Source of the DNA: Pseudomonas sp. TMP9
GTDB taxonomy: Bacteria > Pseudomonadota > Gammaproteobacteria > Pseudomonadales > Pseudomonadaceae
Length of the DNA: 64,000 bases
Assembly (NCBI RefSeq): GCF_037943105.1
Contig: NZ_CP149803.1
Coordinates: 992,001 to 1,056,000 of the forward strand
Reading direction: 5' to 3'
Position numbers and translations under genes: made by a program. Every line of letters begins with the position of its first letter. Positions within the stretch are counted from its first letter, which is position 1. Under the pieces are notes generated by a model. That model was given only the letters and a program-made list of their open reading frames with translations, searched no databases and was not told where the DNA came from. This document shows positions 26,404-33,746 of this stretch, one piece after another.

Positions 26404-27123
26404 ATGTCCGTAGAACCTAATCCCGAACAAAACCATCTGCTTGCCATGTTGCCTGTTGCGGCGCTAGACCGCCTGTTGCCCGACCTTGAATTGGTGGACA
26501 TGCCGCTGGGCATGGTGCTCTACGAGTCCGGCGACACGTTGCGCCACGTATATTTCCCGACCGACTCGATTATCTCTTTGCTGTATGTGATGGAAAGCGG
26601 CGCATCTGCAGAGATTTCCGTGGTAGGTAACGATGGCGTTATTGGCGTGGCCCTGTTTATGGGCGGCGAAAGCACCACCAGTCGCGCCATTGTGCAAAGT
26701 GCTGGCAGCGCGTACCGGGTCTTGGGTAAGCGCTTTAAAGAGGAGTTCAACCGCCACGGCGATATGCTGCACTTGATGCTGCGCTACAGCCAAGCGCTGA
26801 TTACCCAAATGGCGCAAACAGCGGTGTGCAACCGCCACCACACCATTGATCAGCAACTGTGCCGCTGGTTACTGCTGTCGCTGGACCGCCTGACTGGCAG
26901 CGAGGTGGCCATGACCCAAGAGCTGATCGCCAATATGCTCGGCGTGCGCCGTGAAGGGGTCACTGAAGCGGCGGGTAAGCTGCATCGCTTGGGCGTGATT
27001 AATTACTGCCGTGGGCTGATTTCTGTGCTCGATCGAGACAAACTCGAACGCCTCAGTTGCGAGTGCTACGCCGTGGTTAAGTCCGAAACAGACCGCCTGC
27101 TGCCCTATAAAGCGAAGCATTAA
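26404..27123 (+). CDS. Crp/Fnr-family regulator (first paralogue)
   Basis: A 239-residue protein with an N-terminal cyclic-nucleotide-binding-like beta barrel (about 10-130), a dimer helix, and a C-terminal HTH_Crp domain around MTQELIANMLGVRREGVTEAA (about 170-190). The barrel lacks the FNR cysteine cluster, so it is not a 4Fe-4S FNR. The phosphate-binding cassette also differs from classical Crp, so the ligand is uncertain. The start ATG at 26404 is six bases after GGAG. A second, related Crp/Fnr gene follows 161 bases downstream; both share the SCECYA motif near the C-terminus. Confidence 0.86.
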   Translation: MSVEPNPEQNHLLAMLPVAALDRLLPDLELVDMPLGMVLYESGDTLRHVYFPTDSIISLLYVMESGASAEISVVGNDGVIGVALFMGGESTTSRAIVQSAGSAYRVLGKRFKEEFNRHGDMLHLMLRYSQALITQMAQTAVCNRHHTIDQQLCRWLLLSLDRLTGSEVAMTQELIANMLGVRREGVTEAAGKLHRLGVINYCRGLISVLDRDKLERLSCECYAVVKSETDRLLPYKAKH

Positions 27124-27284
27124 GCGCATTGATCTGTTACGCGCGCAGTTAACAATTTAATCACCTGGTTTGAGTGCCGCAGCGCACAGAGCGCTGCCGG
27201 TTGCTCAGGCACACTGCAACGGCGTTAGCGTCAAGCACCGCTGTCGCGCCATTCTTTGGCAAGCGTCGTGCTCGGGACACATGA

Positions 27285-27989
27285 ATGTCTGTTAAAGCAC
27301 CGCTGCACATCCTTAGCCGCTTAATTGAAGGGCTGCCGAGTCAACAACGTAAACGACTGCTGAATGCCTGCGAACCGGTGGACTTGGTTTTCGGCAATAT
27401 TTTGCATGAGGCCGAAGAGCCGATTCGGCATGTGTATTTCCCGCTCAGTGGGTTTATCTCTTTGGTGACCACGCTGGAAGGCCACCAACCCTTGGAAATG
27501 GGCTTGATCGGCAACGAAGGCATGCTCGGCGCTACCTTGGCGCTGGGCGTGGCACAGGCGCCCATGCGTGCAGTGGTGCAGGGGTCGGGCAGCGCGCTGC
27601 GCATCAGCAGCGGAGTGTTTAAGCAAGAAATGCTGAGCAGCCCAGCCCTGTTGCGTACCCTCAAACGCTACCTGTATGTGGTGACGGCGCAGCTGTCCCA
27701 GAGCGCGGCGTGCACGCACTTTCACGCGATTGAGCCACGGCTAGCCCGCTGGCTGCTGATGACCCATGACCGCGCTCATGCCGACCACTTTCACCTGACC
27801 CATGAGTTTTTAGCGGACATGCTCGGGGTGCGCCGCAGTGGCGTCTCGATTGCCGCCGCTGTGTTGCAGGAGCGCGGATTGATCAGCTACAGCCGAGGCG
27901 AAATCTACATCCTCGACCGTAAGGGCTTGGAGCATGCTTCATGTGAGTGTTACGCCGCCTTAACGGCTGACTACAACGCGCAATTCTAG
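27285..27989 (+). CDS. Crp/Fnr-family regulator (second paralogue)
   Basis: A 234-residue relative of the preceding regulator: barrel (RHVYFPLSGFISLV), dimer helix, and HTH around THEFLADMLGVRRSGVSIAAAVL. It ends with the same SCECYA motif seen in its neighbour, which suggests tandem duplication followed by divergence. No FNR-type cysteine cluster is present. The ribosome site before ATG 27285 is weak. A long hairpin follows the stop codon, so transcription probably ends there. The targets and ligand are unknown. Confidence 0.85.
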   Translation: MSVKAPLHILSRLIEGLPSQQRKRLLNACEPVDLVFGNILHEAEEPIRHVYFPLSGFISLVTTLEGHQPLEMGLIGNEGMLGATLALGVAQAPMRAVVQGSGSALRISSGVFKQEMLSSPALLRTLKRYLYVVTAQLSQSAACTHFHAIEPRLARWLLMTHDRAHADHFHLTHEFLADMLGVRRSGVSIAAAVLQERGLISYSRGEIYILDRKGLEHASCECYAALTADYNAQF

Positions 27990-27991
27990 TG

Positions 27992-28046
27992 GCCTTGGCA
28001 TGCTGCCGGTGCAGCGCTGTGTATGCGCTGCAGCGGCAGCCAAGGC
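27992..28046. terminator. Hairpin shared by two convergent genes
   Basis: The arms GCCTTGG / CCAAGGC, then GCTGCCG / CGGCAGC and GCAGCGC / GCGCTGC, form a nearly continuous long stem with a seven-base loop. It lies directly after the second Crp/Fnr gene and touches the stop codon of the convergent GGDEF-EAL gene. It is probably a bidirectional terminator, although neither strand carries a long T-run. Confidence 0.6.
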
Positions 28047-30166
28047 TAGGTGCCTGTGATCTGCTGCAGGGTATTGATCGGTGAGCGGATGCCGCACCGC
28101 AGCAGGTTGGCGAATTGCTCGGCATTGACCGGCTGGCTGAACAAAAAGCCCTGACCTTCCGAGCACTGGTGCTCACGCAAAAACGCCAGTTGCGCGGCCT
28201 CCTCGATACCTTCTGCCACCACGCGCTGCTTTAAGCTGAGGCCCATGGCGATTACGGCGCTAACAACGGTGCCATTGCCGTTGCGAATGTCCCGGACAAA
28301 GGATTGGTCAATTTTCAACACATCAATGGGGAACTGGTTGAGGTAACTCAAGCAGGAGTAACCGGTGCCGAAGTTATCCACGGCCAGTTGCACCCCCAGC
28401 ATTTTTAGCTGCTGCAAAATTACCGCGCTGGCTTGTACGTCACGCATCAACACGTTTTCGGAGATTTCCAGCTGCAAGCGCTGCGCTGCTAACCCGGTGA
28501 CGGCGAGGGCGTTGCTCACACTCTCGACAAAGCTTTTATGGCGAAACTCCAAGGCTGAGATGTTCACCGCGATTGAGTCCAGCGAGTAGCCGCAGTTCTC
28601 CCAGCGTTTGCCCTGCGTGCAGGCTTGCATCAGCACCCAGCGACCAAGCTGCAGCATCAGGCCGCTGGCTTGGGCAATGGCGATAAAGCGCGTGGGCAAC
28701 ATCATCCCCCAGCACGGATGCTGCCAGCGGATCAGCGCCTCGGCACTGGTGATTTTGCCGCTGAGTAAATCTATTTTTGGCTGGTAGTGAAGGATGAACT
28801 CGCCGTTATCCATGGCCTTGCGCAGATGCGCTTCAATCACCTGGCGTTCCTCCGCACGCACATTCATGTCACGGCGGAAAAACTGGTAGTTGTTGCGGCC
28901 CTCCGCCTTGGCTTGGTACATCGCGGTGTCGGCTTTTTTGATCAGGTCTGGCGCGGTTTCAGCATCATTGGGGTAGGTGCTGATGCCGATGCTGGCGCTG
29001 ATATGCAGCGGCTGCTGGGCAATCTCAAAGGTGCTAGCGAGGGCTTCACGGATTTTCTCAGCGGTGCGTGCGGCGTCTTCCTCTGAGTGGTTTTGGTCGA
29101 GCAGCACCACGAACTCATCGCCACCTAAGCGGCTAACCGTATCGGCGCTGCGCACACAACTGCACAAGCGCAGCGCCACGGCCTGGAGCAATTGGTCGCC
29201 GATGTCGTGGCCGAGCGAGTCGTTAATGTCTTTGAAGTTATCTAGGTCAATAAACAGCAACGCCACGTTGCTGTTGTGCCGCTGCGCTAAGGCAATGGCT
29301 TGGCCGATGCGATCATTTAACAGGGTGCGGTTAGGCAGGTTGGTGAGGCTGTCGTGCTGCACCTGATGGAGCATTCGTTCGGTCATGACATGGGCAGCGG
29401 GCGTCTTATGAAAGACCATCACGGCGCCTTTGAGGCGACCGGCTGAGTCATGGATCGGTGCAGCGGAATCTTCAATGGCTGACTCGCTGCCGTCGCGCCG
29501 TATCAACAGGGTGCCGGCAGCCAACAGCTTGCAGGCGTCGTCACGTAGCACCTTAAAAATAGGGTTGGCTACCGGGTCGCGGGTTTGCTCATTAACCAGG
29601 CGCATTACGCTGTCAATGGGCTGGTTTTGTGCGTCCGCTAGCAACCAGCCGGTCAGGTCTTCGGCAGCCGTATTTAGGTAGTCAACCTTGCCATGCAGGT
29701 CGGTACTGATGACTGCATCACTGATGGAGTTGAGCGTAATGGCCAAGCGCGCTTTTTCAACAAACAAGGCGTCTTCAACTTCTTTGCGCAAGATCATGTT
29801 GCGCAGCGCTTGTGGCACCAGGGCGCTGCTGAAATGCCCCTTAGACAAACTGCCCTGAGCGCCTAGGCGGATGGCCTCGGCAGTTTGCGGGTCGGCATCC
29901 AAGTCGCTGAGGGTCATGATGGGGATGCCCGATGCTTGGGCAAACAGCGGGTTAAAGGTGGCTAAGCCTTGGCTGTCTGGCAGGGTCAGGTCGACCAAAA
30001 TGGCATCGATCGGTGTGCGCTGCGGCGCGTGTAATCGCGCCAGGGCCAGGCTTAGTTTGGTCACCCACTCGATGATAAAAGGGCCGTCGTGGGCTCTGTC
30101 CAGAGCGTCCTCAAGGGTGGCAGCGTCGTGGCTATTAGCGGTGATAATCAGAATATGATTGGGCAT
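28046..30166 (-). CDS. REC-PAS-GGDEF-EAL c-di-GMP signalling protein
   Basis: About 706 residues with four domains. A receiver-like domain (1-120) keeps the phospho-acceptor Asp (LVDLTLPD) but lacks the usual acidic pair after the first strand. A PAS domain follows (about 135-260). The GGDEF domain is intact (SRLGGDEF), with an inhibition site RSAD five residues before it. The EAL domain keeps AEALIRW, but the metal-binding DDFGTG reads Asp-Asn-Phe-Gly-Thr-Gly (Asn about 598, codon at 28373-28375). It may therefore be mainly a cyclase, or a phosphodiesterase weakened at the metal site. The start may be ATG 30166 or an in-frame GTG at 30175. No partner histidine kinase is adjacent. Confidence 0.9.
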   Translation of the reverse strand: MPNHILIITANSHDAATLEDALDRAHDGPFIIEWVTKLSLALARLHAPQRTPIDAILVDLTLPDSQGLATFNPLFAQASGIPIMTLSDLDADPQTAEAIRLGAQGSLSKGHFSSALVPQALRNMILRKEVEDALFVEKARLAITLNSISDAVISTDLHGKVDYLNTAAEDLTGWLLADAQNQPIDSVMRLVNEQTRDPVANPIFKVLRDDACKLLAAGTLLIRRDGSESAIEDSAAPIHDSAGRLKGAVMVFHKTPAAHVMTERMLHQVQHDSLTNLPNRTLLNDRIGQAIALAQRHNSNVALLFIDLDNFKDINDSLGHDIGDQLLQAVALRLCSCVRSADTVSRLGGDEFVVLLDQNHSEEDAARTAEKIREALASTFEIAQQPLHISASIGISTYPNDAETAPDLIKKADTAMYQAKAEGRNNYQFFRRDMNVRAEERQVIEAHLRKAMDNGEFILHYQPKIDLLSGKITSAEALIRWQHPCWGMMLPTRFIAIAQASGLMLQLGRWVLMQACTQGKRWENCGYSLDSIAVNISALEFRHKSFVESVSNALAVTGLAAQRLQLEISENVLMRDVQASAVILQQLKMLGVQLAVDNFGTGYSCLSYLNQFPIDVLKIDQSFVRDIRNGNGTVVSAVIAMGLSLKQRVVAEGIEEAAQLAFLREHQCSEGQGFLFSQPVNAEQFANLLRCGIRSPINTLQQITGT

Positions 30167-30262
30167 GTCACACACACTTCCTTGCGAGCGTTACGCGGGG
30201 CTGAGTGCCCCTGGGGTTGCCAATACGGCGTCAATCCTTTTGCGCATTCGTACAGCTGGTGC

Positions 30263-30568
30263 TTAGAAGCGCAGCCTAGGCGGCAGGGCAGCAGGGGTGT
30301 TGGTTGGCATTTCTGCGTGGCCCAACCATTGGCTTGCGCGGCGGCTAGCCGCTGGTTGTCGATGGGTTATTACTGGCTGCAAAGTGGCCTGTTGCAGGCC
30401 GCTGCGTGCAGCGCTGCGCAAGTTTGGGCGAAGCGTCATGGCCTGTTGAGGCGCGGTGATAAAAACCTGCGGGGCAAATAACAACTCAGCCTGCGCGCCG
30501 GTGCTGAGCAGCAACAGGGCAAAGGCGCTGTTCTGGACGATTGAATAAGCGTATCCAAACCTGTGCAT
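30263..30568 (-). CDS. Small exported hypothetical protein
   Basis: A 101-residue protein with a clear Sec signal peptide: Arg3, the hydrophobic run AFALLLLS, then cleavage after STGAQA near residue 27. The mature part of about 74 residues is Gln/Arg/Pro/Ala-rich, probably unstructured and basic. The ATG at 30566-30568 is preceded by GGAGAG at ideal spacing, which supports translation. It lies about 100 bases upstream of the c-di-GMP gene on the same strand and may share its transcript. I do not recognise a family. Confidence 0.6.
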   Translation of the reverse strand: MHRFGYAYSIVQNSAFALLLLSTGAQAELLFAPQVFITAPQQAMTLRPNLRSAARSGLQQATLQPVITHRQPAASRRASQWLGHAEMPTNTPAALPPRLRF

Positions 30569-30907
30569 GATAACTCTCCATGGCAGTGGACGTTTGCTAG
30601 GCGTCGCTCCATAACGCACGGCGTGCAGTGGCCGCGATGACCGGCGGCATGACGTCAACACGTGCTCCTTAAGCCTGTTCGGTGAGCCTGCTCCTGATAA
30701 CGCTCAGGGCACTCCAGCGCATCACTGGCGCTTACCTTGCCTAGCAGGCATGAGAAGCGCAGCACGAGGATCGGTGATTGGCCGCGTGTTGTCGGTGCGC
30801 CATCGCACCTAGCAGGCCGCACCTAGCCAGCCGCACTTAGCCAGCCGCACCGGCAGGACTGTTAGACTGGCGCACGTTTATTGCCGTGCGATTATCTGGA
30901 GTTTGCT
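30569..30907. other. Intergenic stretch upstream of pgm
   Basis: A 339-base gap between divergent genes. It contains the 14-bp tandem repeat array listed separately, close to the pgm start, and presumably both promoters. No further gene is visible. Confidence 0.4.
30804..30857. repeat. 14-bp tandem repeat array upstream of pgm
   Basis: Three consecutive 14-base units (CGCACCTAGCAGGC, CGCACCTAGCCAGC, CGCACTTAGCCAGC) and a partial fourth (CGCACCGGCAGG) lie 50-100 bases before the phosphoglucomutase start. The units differ by one to three bases. They may be a variable tract or a cluster of protein-binding sites. Confidence 0.75.
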
Positions 30908-32560
30908 GTGAGCCCGCGTATTCACCCTTTGGCCGGTCAGCCGGCACCTGTTTCGATGTTGACCGATATCAGCGCCTTGCTGGCTGCCTATTACGACTTG
31001 CAACCCGACCTCAGTGTGCCCAGCCACCGCGTGGCCTTCGGCACCTCGGGGCATCGCGGCAGCTCGCTGGCGTGCAGCTTCAATGAGGCGCACGTGCTGG
31101 CTATCAGCCAAGCGATTTGCGATCACCGGGCAGCGCAGGGCATCAGCGGGCCGCTGTTTATCGGCGCGGACACCCACGCGTTGTCGCAGCCGGCGCTGGA
31201 CAGCGCGATTGAAGTGCTGGCAGCTAATGGCGTGCAGACGATGATCTCTGCTGCTGGCGAGTTCACCCCGACGCCTGCGATCAGTCAGGCCATTTTGGTG
31301 CACAACCAAGGCCGCAGCAGCGCGCTGGCCGATGGCATCGTGATTACTCCCTCGCACAACCCACCGGACAGCGGCGGTTTTAAGTACAACCCCACCAATG
31401 GTGGCCCAGCCGACAGCGACATCACCACCTGGGTGCAGAACCGTGCCAATGCCTTGCTTGAAGACGGCCTGCGTGAGGTCAAGCGCATGCCCCTGGCGCA
31501 GGCACGCCAGGCCGCCAATGTGCAGGAATACGATTACCTCAGCGCGTATGTGCATGATCTGGGTAATGTCATCGACTTTGCCCCGATCCGTGCGACAGGC
31601 CTGCGCCTGGGCGTCGACCCGCTGGGTGGCGCTGGGGTGCATTACTGGGCACGGATCGCCGAGCAGTATGGCCTCAATCTGCATGTGGTCAGCCAGACCA
31701 TTGATCCACAGTTCGCCTTTATGAGCCTGGATTGGGATGGGCAGATCCGCATGGACCCATCCTCCAGCCACGCGATGCAGCGCCTGATCGGCCTGAAAAA
31801 TGGCTACGACATCGCGTTTGCCTGCGATACCGACTACGACCGCCACGGCATCGTCGCGCCGAGTGTCGGCTTATTGCCGGCCAACCATTACCTCAGTGTG
31901 GCCATCGATTACCTGTTTCAGCATCGCCCGCAGTGGAGCGCCAACGCGGCCGTAGGTAAAACCTTGGTCAGCAGCGCGATGATCGACCGCGTCAGTGCAC
32001 GTCTAGGTCGGCCGTTGCTGGAAGTGCCTGTGGGATTTAAGTGGTTTGCCAGCGGTTTGTTCGACGGCACCTTAGGCTTTGGCGGTGAAGAAAGCGCCGG
32101 CGCGACCTTCTTGCGCCGCGATGGCCGGGTTTGGACCACTGATAAAGACGGCATCGCCCTGGCGCTGTTAGGCGCAGAAATGACCGCCGTGACGGGTCGA
32201 GACCCGGGCGAGTTGTATCAAGGCTTGAGTGATGAGTTCGGTGCGATCTACGCCGACCGCGTCGACGCCCCCGCCAACACTGCGCAGAAAAAAGCACTCA
32301 GCAGACTCTCGCCTGCGCAGATCAGCAGCCGTGAACTGGCTGGCGACGTCATCACCCAAGTGCTCGATAAAGCCCCGGGCAATGATGCTGCGGTGGGTGG
32401 CATCAAGGTCATCAGCGAAGGCGGCTGGTTCGCCGCGCGGCCGTCGGGTACCGAAGATATCTATAAAATCTACGCCGAGAGCTTTCGCGATCCTGCGCAC
32501 CTGCAACGCATTTTTAGCGAGGCACAGCACATTGTGGATGGGGCGTTAGCAACCCAATAA
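30908..32560 (+). CDS. pgm: Phosphoglucomutase (alpha-D-glucose-1,6-bisphosphate dependent)
   Basis: A 550-residue enzyme, close to the 546 of E. coli Pgm. It interconverts glucose 1-phosphate and glucose 6-phosphate in the cytoplasm. The substrate loop GTSGHRG is near 45-51, the phosphoserine loop TPSHNPPDSGGFKYN places the catalytic Ser near 149, the metal loop is DTDYDRHG, and the sugar-specificity loop is GGEESAG. The phosphate-binding RPSGTEDIYKIY is near the C-terminus. The start is GTG 30908, six bases after GGAG. Glucose 1-phosphate feeds UDP-glucose, the donor used by the glucan synthase encoded 1.2 kb downstream on the other strand. Confidence 0.93.
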   Translation: MSPRIHPLAGQPAPVSMLTDISALLAAYYDLQPDLSVPSHRVAFGTSGHRGSSLACSFNEAHVLAISQAICDHRAAQGISGPLFIGADTHALSQPALDSAIEVLAANGVQTMISAAGEFTPTPAISQAILVHNQGRSSALADGIVITPSHNPPDSGGFKYNPTNGGPADSDITTWVQNRANALLEDGLREVKRMPLAQARQAANVQEYDYLSAYVHDLGNVIDFAPIRATGLRLGVDPLGGAGVHYWARIAEQYGLNLHVVSQTIDPQFAFMSLDWDGQIRMDPSSSHAMQRLIGLKNGYDIAFACDTDYDRHGIVAPSVGLLPANHYLSVAIDYLFQHRPQWSANAAVGKTLVSSAMIDRVSARLGRPLLEVPVGFKWFASGLFDGTLGFGGEESAGATFLRRDGRVWTTDKDGIALALLGAEMTAVTGRDPGELYQGLSDEFGAIYADRVDAPANTAQKKALSRLSPAQISSRELAGDVITQVLDKAPGNDAAVGGIKVISEGGWFAARPSGTEDIYKIYAESFRDPAHLQRIFSEAQHIVDGALATQ

Positions 32561-32687
32561 CCAATGCTCCTTGGTTCGATAGCGCACCGACAGCAGCCAC
32601 TGCAGCGCACAGGATGATGCAACGCTTGGGTGCCATCTCGGCACCTGATATTCCGGCGTGCTGCAGTGACTCATCAAGGAGAACGCC

Positions 32688-32843
32688 ATGAGCCTGGGTA
32701 CCATTTTATTGATCGTGCTGGTGCTGTTATTGATCGGCGCCATACCGGCTTGGCCGCACAGCAAAAACTGGGGTTACGGGCCCACCGGTGGTTTAGGTGT
32801 GGTGGTGATTGTGCTGGTCGTGCTGCTGTTACTGGGGCGCATC
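32688..32843 (+). CDS. DUF3309-family small membrane protein (51 aa)
   Basis: A 51-residue protein with two hydrophobic helices separated by the conserved loop WPHSKNWGYGPTGGLG, the hallmark of the DUF3309 family. A perfect AAGGAG lies five bases before the ATG. The function of this family is unknown; it is common in proteobacteria and often near stress genes. It follows pgm by 127 bases. Confidence 0.85.
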
Positions 32844-32956
32844 TAGCCGGCTGGTAAAAGCCGAACCACTGGCTAGCTACTTTGTGCAGTAGATAGCGCG
32901 CTTCACAGACCTACAGCGGTTGGTTTACCCACCAATTACGTCGGTGCCGAGCGCAG

Positions 32957-32994
32957 CGAAGCCCAACAGGCAATAACAGGCTTGTTGGGCTTCG
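32957..32994. repeat. Isolated hairpin with repeat-family sequence
   Basis: CGAAGCCCAACA and its exact complement TGTTGGGCTTCG enclose a 14-base loop, followed by TCGTTT. The sequence CGCAGCGAAGCCCAAC belongs to the style of dispersed Pseudomonas hairpins. It may end transcription after the DUF3309 gene. Confidence 0.55.
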
Positions 32995-33043
32995 TCGTTT
33001 CATTCCTCAGCACCGCTTGATCACGGCTCGCCAGCCAGCATAC

Positions 33044-33658
33044 GTAAGGTGGGTTAGGCATATACCGCGCATGAATCGCGGCTGCGTTATGGGCTGCGCC
33101 GTAACCCACCATCGGTGCTCTGCCGATTAGCGGTTGGAGGGTTACGCGGCGTGCAAAATGGGCGGTGAATCGGCCAACAGGTTCTTGCGCCGCTAACCCA
33201 CCCTACGGGGTACAAGCCAACCAACGCAGCTTGCGAATCAAGTATCTGCGCAAATGCCACGCTGCTTTTGTAGGGTGGGTTAGGCGCATACCGCGCATGA
33301 ATGGCGGCTGCGTTATGGGCTGCGCCGTAACCCACCATCGGTGCTCTGCCGATTAACGCTTGGTGGGTTACGCGGCGCGCAGAGTGGGCGGTGAATCGGC
33401 CAACAGGTTATTGCGCCGCTAACCCACCCTACGGGGTACAAGCCAACCAACGCAGCGTGCGAATCAAGTATCTGCGCAAATGCCACGCTGCTTTTGTAGG
33501 GTGGGTTAGGCGCATACCGCGCATGAATGGCGGCTGCGTTATGGGCTGCGCCGTAACCCACCATCGGTGCTCTGCCGATTAACGCTTGGTGGGTTACGCG
33601 GCGCGCAGAGTGGGCGGTGAATCGGCCAACAGGTTATTGCGCCGCTAACCCACCCTAC
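33044..33658. repeat. Three tandem copies of a 226-bp unit (163-bp module plus 63-bp spacer)
   Basis: Modules at 33044-33206, 33270-33432 and 33496-33658 are bounded by inverted ends GTAGGGTGGGTTAG / CTAACCCACCCTAC; the first copy has one mismatch on its left end. Each module also holds an inner inverted pair (CCGTAACCCACC / GGTGGGTTACGCGG). The two 63-bp spacers (33207-33269 and 33433-33495) are nearly identical, so the array arose by unit duplication rather than by independent insertions. Copies 2 and 3 look almost identical. Degenerate pieces (CCTACGGGGTATAAG) follow to about 33700. Open frames in the repeats are artefacts of the duplication. The array lies between the DUF3309 gene and the end of the glucan synthase gene. 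Confidence 0.92.
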
Positions 33659-33746
33659 GGGTACAAGCATCCTACGGGGTATAAGCCCCCTACGGGTTTG
33701 ATCAAGGCGTCCTATGCGATGCGGTTCTGCCGCGCATCACCTCGCG

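Noticed and set aside
30881..31846. A long minus-strand frame opposite pgm.
   Set aside because: Pgm motifs on the plus strand are unambiguous; the opposite frame lacks a ribosome site and a recognisable domain.
33087..33582. Repeated 63- to 83-codon open frames on both strands in the 33-kb array.
   Set aside because: They recur with the 226-bp period and lack ribosome sites; they are by-products of the tandem repeat.
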